DNA of 64,000 nt from Domibacillus sp. DTU_2020_1001157_1_SI_ALB_TIR_016 (GCF_032341995.1 NZ_CP135439.1:1860001-1924000), one strand, 5' to 3'. Counted from the first letter of the stretch, positions 27,071 through 36,645 are shown. Notes: generated by a model not told the origin, from the letters alone. Translations and numbers: made by a program.

Positions 27071-27745
27071 ATCATACTCTCCTTTCATTTTTTATTGTCT
27101 TACACCATTAGAATATGAAAAAATGCTAGACATGCTTGGGAGATTATCCACAATTTAAGTTATAAGTAAAAGAAAAAAGAGGACTGACTAAAAACTTGCA
27201 AAAATCGCATTTAAGCACAAAAAAGATTTAGTCCTAAAATCAAATCCCGAAAAGCAAACTGGGTTGCCCTTCACTTCTGCATGCCGGCTTTTATGCTTGA
27301 AAACGGTTGGCCGCCAGTAAAACTGTAGCGCTATTTAATGTTGATTATGCTTTTGCGGAAGGGCGTCTTGCACTACGGGAGATTCCTCAATCAATTCGTC
27401 TTCAGACTACAGTAACTTTGCCTGATCTATATCTTTATAATCAATAGTGACATTTAAACATAATGGTGCTTGGCACCCTATCCCCCTTCAAAAATGAAAA
27501 CTTTGAAGATAGAGGTATGTTGCTTCAGACAAATAATTCATCATAATTTATACAAAATAATTAAGTATACCTCCGAATAATAAAGTGTTGTTTTTAAACC
27601 GGAAAGATACCTAACAAAGATTAAACTTGCAAACAGTGGTAAGATTAAGATTGAGGATTTATCCTATGGACAAAATTTCTAAAAGTGGCTTGGAGGAAAG
27701 GTGTCACCTTTTGTCTAAAAATAGATTTAAAAGGAGCGTTTGTAA
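27071..27745. other. Gap with a short coding remnant
   Basis: Mostly without genes. From about 27310 to 27447 a plus-strand frame reads LAASKTVALFNVDYAFAEGR, then LALREIPQSIRLQTTVTLPD and LYLYNQ before TAG; it has no start or ribosome binding site and looks like the C-terminus of a lost protein. The rest is AT-rich with no recognised element. Confidence 0.45.
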
Positions 27746-27964
27746 ATGAAAACAATGACTAGACTCACTTTCGCCAATAACCAAAAAGAGCTGGATCATA
27801 AAATTGAACAAATTACACAAAACCATGAACAACGAAATCCTGAATGCAAAGTTGAGATTTCTTACTTAGACCCGGAATTAGAGGATATCCGTTTTCTAAA
27901 GGACCACACCACACAATTATTAATTGGAATACGAATAGTTGAAAAAGCAAATGGCGATAAATAA
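27746..27964 (+). CDS. Small hypothetical protein (72 aa)
   Basis: MKTMTRLTFANNQKELDHKI..., an acidic alpha/beta protein with no membrane segment. AAAAGGAG precedes the ATG by 9 bases. It is 48 bases upstream of another small gene with its own ribosome binding site, so the two form a pair. Both lie within a decayed integrase/prophage region, which suggests phage or plasmid origin. Family not recognised. Confidence 0.6.
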   Translation: MKTMTRLTFANNQKELDHKIEQITQNHEQRNPECKVEISYLDPELEDIRFLKDHTTQLLIGIRIVEKANGDK

Positions 27965-28012
27965 GCAGTATTAAACATGTTTATTTATTTTGAAAAAAAG
28001 AGGTGTAAAAGT

Positions 28013-28186
28013 ATGGCAGGCAAAAACAAGTATAATACTGGAGAAATCGTAAAAATAAAAACAACGGATGAATTAGTAACCATAAATAAATGGCATTATG
28101 TACAAAATATGAAGCAATACTCTTATACCGTAAAAGAGTATCCATTAACTTTTTATTTCGAAAATGAATTTTATAGCCATAACTAA
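28013..28186 (+). CDS. Small hypothetical protein, SH3-like (57 aa)
   Basis: MAGKNKYNTGEIVKIKTTDE..., a beta-rich basic domain (GEIVKIK, VTINKWHYV, YSYTVKEYP, LTFYFENEF) that fits a small SH3-like barrel such as those of Bacillus phage proteins. GAGGTG lies 8 bases before ATG 28013; an upstream in-frame ATG at 27977 has no ribosome binding site. Role unknown. Confidence 0.6.
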   Translation: MAGKNKYNTGEIVKIKTTDELVTINKWHYVQNMKQYSYTVKEYPLTFYFENEFYSHN

Positions 28187-28285
28187 ATTAATCAGTGCGG
28201 TTGACCAAACCGCAGCTAAGTCGACTCTAGAAGAAAAATATTCATGAACATGCATTGAGCCTCAAAAAAAGCACCCAGACGGTAT

Positions 28286-28403
28286 AAAAAAGCCACCTAG
28301 CTTATGATGATAAATATAAACGTAATAAAGGTGGCTGCTTTTGTGATAGAAGTTAAAAATTTCTTTCTCAACCAGCCTGTCCCTTTCTGAGACAGGTTTT
28401 TTA
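28286..28403 (+). terminator. Two tandem hairpins, the second an intrinsic terminator
   Basis: AGCCACCT...AGGTGGCT forms an 8-bp stem with a long loop (about 28290-28340). At 28375-28403, CCTGTC...GACAGG is followed by TTTTTTATTTT, a usable terminator for the two small genes upstream. Confidence 0.55.
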
Positions 28404-28479
28404 TTTTACAATACAAAGGAACGTATATTCTTAAAAAACTTTATTTGTCTGCAAACCTAATCAACTTCAGACAATTTGA

Positions 28480-29018
28480 GGACGTGACAGAGAACCTCCT
28501 TACCCCTCAGAATTGCGTCTATTTCTGGCCGGAGCTTAGAGACCATGAGAGAACATTCTAATCCTTCTTCTAGGTTATACGAGGATCCGTAAAGGCCAGG
28601 ATCTAGGTCTTACATGGAATAACGTTGATGTAAAGAACAAAACAGTCCGTATAAAAGGACAAGAGAGACGTACGGGTCTCGCCCACCTAAAACCAAAAAT
28701 AATTGTCGTAACGTTTTGGTAGATGATATTGTTTTTCAGCAGCTGGAAAAGTATAAAAGATGGTGTAAAGAAACAAAGCTAAAAAATGGAGCACGATTAA
28801 CGGACGATGATATATTTTTATCTCTACTAAGGTGGTACCCCAACCGGACCTGTGACCGTTCTATACTCTTTTGAACAGCTGCATCCTTAATTAGCCAGAA
28901 AGTGCCGGTAAACGTCATAGCTGCTCGTTTAGGGGATACCCCCGAGATGGTCCTCTCTACTTACACTGTTCATCATACCTGCAGCTCTGTTTTCATGATG
29001 GATGCTCCTTATGGGTAA
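28480..29018 (+). pseudogene. Tyrosine recombinase (phage integrase) pseudogene
   Basis: Frames carry successive integrase pieces: ILLLGYTRIRKGQDLGLTWN (box I arginine region), NVDVKNKTVRIKGQ, then after a frameshift NVLVDDIVFQQLEKYKRWCK and LTDDDIFLS, then GGTPTGPVTV, and lastly VPVNVIAARLGDTPEMVLST with YTVHH, the tyrosine-bearing C-terminal pattern. The HxLR box II region is deleted. At least two frameshifts and a deletion make it inactive. It dates the surrounding small genes as remains of an integrated element. Confidence 0.75.
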
Positions 29019-29530
29019 ATCAAAAAAGGTCATAAACAGGACACCATTTCGCATCTGTTTAGTGCCCTCTGTTTTTACAAGGCGGCAACTAAAAACGTGT
29101 TTAATGTTCTTCAAGCTTAAACCGTTCATCCTTTGCTTCATTGTGCCCTTCCTTAAATAACCGCGGTGTGCTTGAAGAAGATTTTGAGGATTTTATCCCA
29201 TTTTCAAATAAGGTGTCTAATATTTTTTGAATATCTTCTTTCGTGGCAGGAGCCTTGCCTGGTTTTAAAATAATTGAAAACAAGCAGTTCCCTGAATTTA
29301 GGAAACCACCTTTGAATTTTTATAAGCAAAACCATCCCTATAATAAATAACGTGCCGCCATAAAGCGCCTGCTATTCTGTTTTTAATGCTAACGGACCAA
29401 TGATGATCGTACCAACTGCAATCCTCATAACAGCTTTTGCAACGATCATGGGCGATGATTTTGAGATTTACTGCTTGTTCAGCCCTATCAAACAAAGTAT
29501 TGATCGCCAAAACAAGCAAATAAGAACAGC
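29019..29530. other. Gap with degraded minus-strand frames
   Basis: On the minus strand 29101-29283 is an open frame of 60 codons (FSIILKPGKAPATKEDIQKI..., TTG start, weak AGGGA site) that could be a real small protein. Overlapping and upstream of it, a hydrophobic frame reads MIVAKAVMRIAVGTIIIGPL, an in-frame TAG, then ALYGGTLFIIGMVLLI, like a broken small membrane protein. Neither is convincing enough for a gene call. Confidence 0.35.
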
Positions 29531-29560
29531 AAAAAAGCCGCCGGAAATCCGGCGGCTTTT
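29531..29560 (-). terminator. Terminator of the lytic transglycosylase gene
   Basis: AAAAGCCGCCGGA and TCCGGCGGCTTTT form a 13-bp stem; T run on the minus strand. Confidence 0.92.
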
Positions 29561-30158
29561 ACTGTTCTCTTTTTGTGTATTCGCCAACATAATATAAGAT
29601 GTCAGATACATACTGGTCACTTTGATTATAAGCGAAGATCGCCCGTTTCATATCACCATCGGCAGCACCGTTTTCACTTAAATAATGGGCAGCACTGTAG
29701 ATCGCATCTTCCACATTGAAAGGATCTGCTTTTCCATCTCCATTGGCATCCACCCCGTATCCGCCATATTTTGCAATGACAGCCGGGTCTGTTTTTTCCT
29801 CTTCCGGGATATTACCTTTACCGAGGCCGCTGCAAGTCGGGTGCTCCCATCCTACAAACGTGCACGGCATAAACTGCATCGGGCCTTCCGCGCCTGCTGG
29901 AGAAACCATTGGATCCATCGTTGAAAATTTTGTTTCTACACGGTGGTGAGCAGCAAGAAGCTCCCACGGAATTCCATACTCTTCAGCTGCCGCTTTATAG
30001 ATCGGCATGTACTCTTCTGGAATCGACTTAGACTGCAGAAATTTCGGCGCTTTGTCTGTTATTGAAAAAATGGCCATTAAGAGAAAAGCGGCCAGCAAGA
30101 ATGGAATCGCCAAACAGCCATACGCCCGTTTTTTCAATCTTCTTCTTTTTTTTGCCAT
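29559..30158 (-). CDS. Membrane-anchored lytic transglycosylase
   Basis: A 199-residue protein: basic N-terminus (KKRRRLKKR), one transmembrane helix (about 14-33) and an extracellular lysozyme-like domain. The probable catalytic Glu is in HHRVETKFS, followed by MVSPAGAEGPMQFMP, the GPMQFMP/T pattern of soluble lytic transglycosylases, then VDANGDGKADPFNVEDAIYS and AAHYL. These enzymes cleave peptidoglycan between MurNAc and GlcNAc with ring closure. Start ATG has AAGGAG upstream. Monocistronic. Confidence 0.85.
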   Translation of the reverse strand: MAKKRRRLKKRAYGCLAIPFLLAAFLLMAIFSITDKAPKFLQSKSIPEEYMPIYKAAAEEYGIPWELLAAHHRVETKFSTMDPMVSPAGAEGPMQFMPCTFVGWEHPTCSGLGKGNIPEEEKTDPAVIAKYGGYGVDANGDGKADPFNVEDAIYSAAHYLSENGAADGDMKRAIFAYNQSDQYVSDILYYVGEYTKREQ

Positions 30159-30227
30159 GATCGTTAAACTCCTTAAATGCTCTTGCTTAACTCATCATAG
30201 AAAAGACCGAACAAAACTTCAAGCAAA

Positions 30228-30268
30228 AACAAATCTCTTTTCTTCTTAGAAAAGAGATTTGTTTTTCT
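30228..30268. terminator. Bidirectional terminator-like hairpin
   Basis: AAATCTCTTTT and AAAAGAGATTT form an 11-bp stem, with A- and T-rich flanks on both sides. It lies downstream of the minus-strand gene at 30392. Confidence 0.75.
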
Positions 30269-30391
30269 TTATAAGTTCAGAAGACACCCATCTATTTTCC
30301 TTACTCCTGCAGCCTTTCTTCCACCAAACGGAAATGATCATTTCGTTTCTTCGCTGCATTGCCATGAGCGAGCGGCCAGGAGAACGTTCTA

Positions 30392-31894
30392 TCAAGTAAT
30401 GGAACTTCCTGAAAGCATGTCGCCTGCATCAAGCTGTTTAAGCCCCGGCGTTTTAGCTGCGGCTTCTGCTGCTTTTTCCCGAAGCTTCAATTCTTCGTTT
30501 TTCAAGTCCGCCAGCGATTTTGAAGCTTCTGCTTCCGCTTTTCGAAGACGGCTGCTTTCAAACTGCCAACCGTTTGCCGTTGCGCGTGCTGTTGTCAGCT
30601 CCGCAATCAAATCTGCTTCATAGTATGGATACTTTTCCATCACTTCGTCTGCCATTTTCTCATAGGATGCTTGCAGCTTTTTCTCAAGCGTGTTTTTTTC
30701 GGTCTGCCAGTACGTGTTTGACAGCCAGGCGCCGGCAGCAGATAAAACGCCTTTTTTCTCCCTATTTGTATCTATTTTTTCTGTTATCCGAATCAACTTT
30801 TCTCTAAGCCGTGTATTCGATACGCTCACATCTCCAAGAAAAGGGCGGGCGGCATCGGTTTTCAACAGTACAATAAGCCGCTCTCTTAAGTTTTGGTAAA
30901 CGGCTTCAGCTCTTTTTTCTGAGCTTTCAGCCAAAGCCAGCTCCTGCTGAATGTGCAAAATATGCTTTTCTTCTTTTTGCTGCTCAAGCTTCAACTCATT
31001 AATCTGCCTGAACAGCAGCAAATAAGCAGACTCTCTTGTAACCCATTCTGATGACAGAACCGATTCATCATTTGCTTGAGCGCTTTCATCTGATGTATAC
31101 AAAATCAGCATCGCCGCAGGCAGCAGCCAGCTTCCCGAAAATAATGTTTTCAGCGCTGCTTCCGTCGTAAATATGGCATCCGGGTGAAGAATCCACATTT
31201 CTTTTGGAAAGCCCGGCGGCACTTCCTTTTGAATCGGAGAAAGGATCTCACCATACATGAATAAACCAGAGCGAATGCCCATTTCGAATACAAGCGTTCC
31301 TAGACCGATCCCCTGCTTGATCTCTTCAAAAGAAGCACTTCGGTGTATATGTAAATGCTCGAAAATCTGCACTTTTTTAAAATCCGGCAGCTCTTCCCAG
31401 TAACGGCGGATATTTGCTTGAAGAGACTCTTTCCCTTCTTCCGCTTTTTCATTTTTTAAAAAGCGCTCAAACAACTGGACATATTCATAATGAAGCATAA
31501 ATTCAAGCTTGCTGGAAATAAAAGAAGCTTCAAATTGTGCTTCCACCGCTTTATTTTTTTTCGCTCTTCTTTCAAACCATTTATTCTCAATTTCCGCACT
31601 GCGCGCGGTTACTTTTTCTCTTTCATTTAAGCGTGCAGCCGGCAGTTTCAGCAGCTTGGCTAATGCTAGAAACACATCAAGCTGAAGTACTTGATCCGGA
31701 ATCTCATTTCTTTTTTTTATTTCAGCTGCAATGGCTCCAAAATAAGGAGCAGTTTCTTCTTTAGAAAAACGGCTTTTTGCTTTTAATGCCAGCAGTTCTT
31801 TTGCCTGCATGGAATGCAAAATCGCGTGAATCATCCGAAGCTTCGGACCTGTCACATTTGCTACCGCTTTGCCGATCGGCTTTAATTCTGTCAT
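30392..31894 (-). CDS. Large hypothetical coiled-coil protein (500 aa)
   Basis: A soluble, highly charged protein, MTELKPIGKAVANVTGPKLR.... Residues 1-250 are mostly helical with a more globular part (PKEMWILHPDAIFTTEAALK); residues about 300-480 are long coiled coils (EEKHILHIQQELALAESSEK, LRKAEAEASKSLADLKNEEL). No signal peptide, TM segment, Walker motif or nuclease motif. GGAG lies 9 bases before ATG 31894; an ATG five codons upstream is too near the main AAGGAG. Function unknown; a structural or scaffold role is only a guess. Confidence 0.7.
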   Translation of the reverse strand: MTELKPIGKAVANVTGPKLRMIHAILHSMQAKELLALKAKSRFSKEETAPYFGAIAAEIKKRNEIPDQVLQLDVFLALAKLLKLPAARLNEREKVTARSAEIENKWFERRAKKNKAVEAQFEASFISSKLEFMLHYEYVQLFERFLKNEKAEEGKESLQANIRRYWEELPDFKKVQIFEHLHIHRSASFEEIKQGIGLGTLVFEMGIRSGLFMYGEILSPIQKEVPPGFPKEMWILHPDAIFTTEAALKTLFSGSWLLPAAMLILYTSDESAQANDESVLSSEWVTRESAYLLLFRQINELKLEQQKEEKHILHIQQELALAESSEKRAEAVYQNLRERLIVLLKTDAARPFLGDVSVSNTRLREKLIRITEKIDTNREKKGVLSAAGAWLSNTYWQTEKNTLEKKLQASYEKMADEVMEKYPYYEADLIAELTTARATANGWQFESSRLRKAEAEASKSLADLKNEELKLREKAAEAAAKTPGLKQLDAGDMLSGSSIT

Positions 31895-32108
31895 GTTGAT
31901 CCGCTCCATTTACTCCTTTTTTTCTGATTTTACACGAAAAAAGTATGGAAAGAAAATGAAACCTTTCTTTCTTATCTGGCTCTTTGTTTTAAAAGTACAT
32001 CTTTTTTCCTTTTTATAGTTGCTAATTGTCTTCCATTTTTTTAAAATAAAGATACAATTCTGATTTGTAAGCGATTTCAGAATTGAAACGGCCTAGGGGA
32101 GGGTTTTT

Positions 32109-32462
32109 ATGGAACAGAAAGTGGATCGCGCTTTACAGCGGCAGAAAGAGTACGATTATGAAAAAATTGCGGCCAGTCCGGAGTTCAAGTCACTGATCCG
32201 CAAGAAAAACAAGTTTTTACTGCCCATTACCATCTTTTTCTTACTATTTTATTTTTCATTGCCCCTTTTAACTTCTTTTTCAACCGTACTGAACAAACCG
32301 GCGGTTGGCGACATCTCATGGGTATGGGTGCTGGCTCTGGCACAGTTTATTATGACCTGGACGCTTTGTATGGTGTATGTTAAAAAAGCGAATGGATTTG
32401 ATGCCGATGCAGAGAGCATTGTAAACCGCCACAACGATACGAAAGGAAGTGACCGCCCGTGA
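32109..32462 (+). CDS. ywcB: DUF485 membrane protein (YwcB-like)
   Basis: A 117-residue DUF485 protein with two transmembrane helices (about 38-60 and 73-93) and the family pattern ASPEFKSLIRKKNKFLLP. Such proteins are encoded next to acetate/solute:sodium symporters and are thought to help them. GGGGAGGG precedes the ATG. Its stop overlaps the GTG start of the symporter by 4 bases (GTGA), so the two are translationally coupled, as ywcB-ywcA in B. subtilis. Confidence 0.9.
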   Translation: MEQKVDRALQRQKEYDYEKIAASPEFKSLIRKKNKFLLPITIFFLLFYFSLPLLTSFSTVLNKPAVGDISWVWVLALAQFIMTWTLCMVYVKKANGFDADAESIVNRHNDTKGSDRP

Positions 32463-33982
32463 GTATGGTAGGGCTTTTTTTCTTCGTTGCCATTGTGGGG
32501 CTGACTCTGTATGTGACGTATCTGGCTTCCAAGCGGACAAACTCCGCCAGTGAGTTTTACACGGCTGGGGGCGGGCTGACCGGCTGGCAGAATGGCATTG
32601 CCATTGCAGGTGATTACTTATCGGCCGCTTCATTTCTTGGCATTGCCGGTGCCATTGCCTTAAATGGATTTGATGGCTTTTTTTACAGTATCGGCTATCT
32701 GGTCGCGTATCTCGTTGTCCTGTATATTGTAGCTGAACCGCTTCGCAACTTAGGCAAATACACCCTTGCCGATATGATTACAGCCCGTTTTAATCAGCAG
32801 AAAATTCGCGGAACTGCGGCCATTTCTACTTTAACCATTGTTCTCTTTTATATGATTGCCCAGCTTGTTGGAGCAGGTGCATTAATTCAGCTTTTGCTTG
32901 GCATTGATTACTGGGTGGCTGTTTTGCTTGTCGGCATTATGATGACCACATACGTGCTTTGGGGCGGTATGGCGGCTACCAGCTGGGTGCAAATCATCAA
33001 AGCGGTTCTTCTCATGATCGGTACGGTTTTGATTTCGTTTCTTGTTTTACTAAAGTTTGATTTTAATATTATGAAAATGTTTACCGATATGAAATCCCTT
33101 ACGCCCGCGGGTGAAGCGTACTTGAATCCAGGCGTAAAATACACAAACGGGCTGGATACGATGTCTATGATGATTGCCCTTGTGTTTGGAACGGCTGGCC
33201 TGCCGCACATCTTAATGCGCTTTTTCACCGTGAAAGATGCCCAAACAGCGCGCAGTTCCGTTGTTTATGCTACCTGGATTGTTGGAATCTTTTATATTTT
33301 AACGATTTTCCTTGGCTTTGGCGCCGCTGCTTTTGTAGGCTCTGAAAAAATTGTGGCAGCGAATGCAGCCGGTAATATGGCCGCGCCTCTTCTCGCCCAG
33401 GCGCTGGGCGGCGATCTGTTAATGTCCTTTGTATCTGCGGTTGCTTTTGCAACGATTTTAGCTGTTGTAGCCGGCCTTGTACTATCCGGTGCATCTGCTT
33501 TTGCCCACGATATTTACGGACAGATTATTAAAAAAGGAAATGTTACCGAAAAAGAGCAAATGAATGCAGCCCGTTTTGCTTCAATCGGCGTTTCCGTTTT
33601 TTCAATTATTTTAGCTCTTGGTGCCCAGACGATGAACGTAGCGTTTCTTGTCTCGCTCGCCTTTTGTATTGCCGCAAGCGCAAACCTTCCTGTTATTATT
33701 TACACCATTTACTGGAAGAGATTTAATACAACCGGTGCGCTGAGCGCTATGATTACGGGTCTTGTGACCGCCCTTGTACTGGTTGCGTTAAGCCCGAATA
33801 TTTGGAGTCCTGAAGGCACAGCCATTTTAACAGGAACTGCTCTATTCCCGTTAACGAATCCAGCGATCATTTCTGTGCCGGCTGGCTTTATCGCAGGCTA
33901 TATTGGATCAATCGTTTCAGCTAAAGCAGATGCACGCAAATATGCGGAAGTAGCCGTTAAAGCCAATACTGGATTAAAATAA
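32459..33982 (+). CDS. ywcA: Cation:acetate-type symporter (ActP/YwcA), SSS family
   Basis: A 507-residue solute:sodium symporter with about 13 helices. SSS-family pieces: SEFYTAGGGLTGWQNGIAIA, GDYLSAASFLGIAGAIAL (Na+ and substrate region, TM2), YVLWGGMAATSWVQIIKAVL, and AGLPHILMRFFTV. The DUF485 partner and sequence point to the ActP (acetate/glycolate/pyruvate-like) branch; the exact substrate is inferred. A second control may be the adjacent CdaR-type regulator gene, but that is not shown by sequence. Confidence 0.9.
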   Translation: MSMVGLFFFVAIVGLTLYVTYLASKRTNSASEFYTAGGGLTGWQNGIAIAGDYLSAASFLGIAGAIALNGFDGFFYSIGYLVAYLVVLYIVAEPLRNLGKYTLADMITARFNQQKIRGTAAISTLTIVLFYMIAQLVGAGALIQLLLGIDYWVAVLLVGIMMTTYVLWGGMAATSWVQIIKAVLLMIGTVLISFLVLLKFDFNIMKMFTDMKSLTPAGEAYLNPGVKYTNGLDTMSMMIALVFGTAGLPHILMRFFTVKDAQTARSSVVYATWIVGIFYILTIFLGFGAAAFVGSEKIVAANAAGNMAAPLLAQALGGDLLMSFVSAVAFATILAVVAGLVLSGASAFAHDIYGQIIKKGNVTEKEQMNAARFASIGVSVFSIILALGAQTMNVAFLVSLAFCIAASANLPVIIYTIYWKRFNTTGALSAMITGLVTALVLVALSPNIWSPEGTAILTGTALFPLTNPAIISVPAGFIAGYIGSIVSAKADARKYAEVAVKANTGLK

Positions 33983-33985
33983 AAG

Positions 33986-34023
33986 CACGGAGCAGACGGA
34001 ACGGTCCGTCTGCTCCGTTTTTT
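33986..34023 (+). terminator. Terminator of the symporter operon
   Basis: CGGAGCAGACGGA and TCCGTCTGCTCCG form a 13-bp stem with a 4-base loop, followed by TTTTTT. Confidence 0.95.
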
Positions 34024-34055
34024 CATACAATAAAAAAAACAAGGAGGTTATCGAG

Positions 34056-34766
34056 TTGCGTAAGATTCTCACAGCCGGTTTATGTATGCTTCTGGCTGCT
34101 GTGATCGTTCCCCTGCCTTCAAAGGCGGCTTCAGATCCTTATTTATCTGCACTGGCTCATGTGAAAAACAGCAAACAGGTCATCATTGCAGAAGGAAGTA
34201 CAAAATCGATCACAGCAACGATCCGCCTTTACGAGAAAACAGGGCGCCACTGGCAGTTAAAACGGATTTCTCCGGCAGTTACCGGGAAAAATGGCTTATC
34301 CTTCTCGAAACAAGAAGGAAACGGCGCCACCCCTACCGGCTTTTATGACATTGGCCGAATGTTCGGCTATGCCCAAAAACCAGCAGGTGTCCGGAGCAGC
34401 TACACCGTCACAAACCGGTTTCATTATTGGATTGATGACCCCCATTCACCAGACTATAACAAATGGATTTATTACCGTGGTGATCCTGCTGCCCGCTGGA
34501 AATCATTTGAGCGCTTAAACCATGAATTATACAAACACGCTATCGTCATTCGCTACAATGAAAACCCGATCGTCAAAAACGCAGGCAGCGCCATTTTTAT
34601 TCACCGCTGGCGGACAGGATCGACGCCAACAGCCGGATGCCTGGCGCTGAGCGAATCGCATTTACTGGTTTTAATGAAATGGCTGGATCCTGCCAAATCA
34701 CCGAAAATTGTCATCGGCACACCTGATTCGATCCGTTCTGACCTCGTTCAGGCCTCTGCCAATTAA
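34056..34766 (+). CDS. Secreted L,D-transpeptidase (YkuD domain)
   Basis: A 236-residue protein with a signal peptide (residues 1-25, ending SKAAS) and a YkuD-type catalytic domain. The active-site motif is AIFIHRWRTGSTPTAGCLAL: His, then the catalytic Cys in AGC, with the family pattern H-x14-17-[S/T]-H/x-G-C. TPTGFYDIGRMFG upstream is also typical. These enzymes make 3-3 cross-links or anchor proteins in peptidoglycan, or act as carboxypeptidases. TTG start with AAGGAGG upstream. The stop overlaps the convergent regulator stop by 4 bases. Confidence 0.87.
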   Translation: MRKILTAGLCMLLAAVIVPLPSKAASDPYLSALAHVKNSKQVIIAEGSTKSITATIRLYEKTGRHWQLKRISPAVTGKNGLSFSKQEGNGATPTGFYDIGRMFGYAQKPAGVRSSYTVTNRFHYWIDDPHSPDYNKWIYYRGDPAARWKSFERLNHELYKHAIVIRYNENPIVKNAGSAIFIHRWRTGSTPTAGCLALSESHLLVLMKWLDPAKSPKIVIGTPDSIRSDLVQASAN

Positions 34767-35989
34767 TTGAGAGAATGATTCATCTGTCGGATAAGCAAAT
34801 CAATATAAAGCAGCGTTTTTCCGCTCATATCTTTGCTGTTAAACCCGGTAATTTCACTGATGCGCTTCATCCGGTAAGCAAGCGTATTGGGATGCACATG
34901 CATCACACTCGCCGCTTCGTTTATGTTGCCGTCATGAGCTAAAAACATATAAAGCGATTCAATCATATTCGCATTATGTGTTTTGTCGTATTCTTCAAGC
35001 GCTTCAATGACCGCATTTTTTTTGCCAAGGCGGATGGAACGAAACTGTTCAATTGATTGAAAAATACCGAGCTGGTCAAAACAATGGGGCAGTGTAATAG
35101 TTGAAAAAATCTGTTTCATTTTTAATACACGAAGCGCTTCCTGATAGCTTTCCTGTACATGCAGCGGGTTTTGTACAGCTGTTCCTGCTGCCCCGACCGG
35201 CGAAAGGCCAAGCCGTTCCACTGATTTAGACGTAAAATCAGTAATATAGGAGCTGACCGTTTCTAAGTCAGCGGGTTCTTTAAACCGGATCAGCAGAACC
35301 AGCTGCTCCCCGTCATAGGTTCTGGCAATACTGGCCAGCTGTTGCAGGGTTTCGGTCAGGTAATCGATTTGCCGCTCCAGGGTACGGTCAATGGTACGTC
35401 CGAAATCAAAAAGAATCACCAGTAAACTGCCGGTCAGGGAAAGTCCATATGCTTTGTTGGCCTGTTCCATTTCATTGCGTGTGGCGAAATGCCCGGTCAA
35501 AAGCTTCCAAAAAAACTCCTGATGGCTTTCTTCCGCTGCACGCTTTCTTTTTTCATGCTGCAAAAGCTGATTTCTTACCGCTTTCGCCGCTTCCTTTAAA
35601 ATCGCCATCTGTTCATCTGAAAAATGTGCACCTGACTGGGCCCAGATAAAGCCGATCACTTTATCCTGTTTTCGTACCGAAATGGCCACCCGCTCGCCGA
35701 GAGAAACTTGTCCAATTGCAGGAATCACAACAGGTTCCTCTGTTTCAAAAAGAGTTGGGATCGCTCCACTTTTCCATAAGCTGTTTATCACGTGCTCGGG
35801 TACTCTTCGTCTCATAATGGTAGCAATCCGAACGGGATCAATTTCTCCTTCGTGGCGGCTGTAAGCAATAATCTGGTGGTTGGCATCTTCAATCGTAATC
35901 GGGCAAAGAAGCGCTTCACTGATTCGGTCTGCCAGCATTTCAATTGATTCATATTCGTGGGCAAAATAATGTGGTTTATCGTTTGACAT
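34763..35989 (-). CDS. CdaR/PucR-family transcriptional regulator
   Basis: A 408-residue regulator. The N-terminal region resembles a GAF-like sensor (ALLCPITIEDANHQIIAYSR), the middle a GGDEF-like PucR domain, and the C-terminal helix-turn-helix reads MHVHPNTLAYRMKRISEITG, the PucR/CdaR signature. Family members control uptake or breakdown of sugars acids, purines, amino acids. Start 35989 has GGAGG 6 bases ahead. The neighbouring symporter operon is a possible target, without direct evidence. Confidence 0.88.
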   Translation of the reverse strand: MSNDKPHYFAHEYESIEMLADRISEALLCPITIEDANHQIIAYSRHEGEIDPVRIATIMRRRVPEHVINSLWKSGAIPTLFETEEPVVIPAIGQVSLGERVAISVRKQDKVIGFIWAQSGAHFSDEQMAILKEAAKAVRNQLLQHEKRKRAAEESHQEFFWKLLTGHFATRNEMEQANKAYGLSLTGSLLVILFDFGRTIDRTLERQIDYLTETLQQLASIARTYDGEQLVLLIRFKEPADLETVSSYITDFTSKSVERLGLSPVGAAGTAVQNPLHVQESYQEALRVLKMKQIFSTITLPHCFDQLGIFQSIEQFRSIRLGKKNAVIEALEEYDKTHNANMIESLYMFLAHDGNINEAASVMHVHPNTLAYRMKRISEITGFNSKDMSGKTLLYIDLLIRQMNHSLN

Positions 35990-36195
35990 ATCCATCCTCC
36001 GGTGCAATAGGCTATACTTATTATAATCGCCGCCTGATTAATTGTAAAAAAAACCGGAAAAAGCAGGCTATGATGCCTGATGGATGTATATACTTCAACG
36101 TGAATGATTTGAATTGAATGATATCCAGTCTTAATGATGAATCGGGCTTCTTCTACTGACATAGAAAATGGGCGAGTTCTGTTCGCAACTGTCAT

Positions 36196-36645
36196 TCATT
36201 CCATTACTTTTAACTTTTTAAGATAAAGATAAAACCAATAGATAAGAGCAAAAGCAGATAAGTAAGCCACATAAGTCCAAAAAATATTCCAGCCGTTCCT
36301 ATAGATAATGAGCCCTGTAAAAACTAATATATATTCAAGCAGGGTCATACATAATGCAGTGAAAAAAATAAGTAAATACGGATGTTCCTTTTTCATTATA
36401 AAAAAAATCAAATAGCACCCTATTACAGGGTATATACCTATATTAAACGGAAGTCCAGGCAAGGTTTTCTGTACGGCAAAAGGATATATCTCACCAAAAC
36501 TAAAATAAATCCAAAACTCATTGATAAGATAGGAAATAACTGACGTAAAAGATCCGATCAATGGAATTATTTTTTTGTTTTTTGAATGAAGGTGTATGAT
36601 TCCAATAATCCAAGGAACTATAAATACCATTAAAGAAAAGTACAT
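36196..36645 (-). CDS. CBO0543-type membrane protein
   Basis: A 149-residue protein with about five hydrophobic helices and the recurring features of the CBO0543 family found in many Bacilli (HLHSKNKKIIPLIGSF, INEFWIYFSFGEIYPF, PGLPFNIGIYP). Function unknown. TGGAGGT lies 9 bases before the ATG. Alone between a regulator and a gene-poor stretch. Confidence 0.75.
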   Translation of the reverse strand: MYFSLMVFIVPWIIGIIHLHSKNKKIIPLIGSFTSVISYLINEFWIYFSFGEIYPFAVQKTLPGLPFNIGIYPVIGCYLIFFIMKKEHPYLLIFFTALCMTLLEYILVFTGLIIYRNGWNIFWTYVAYLSAFALIYWFYLYLKKLKVME

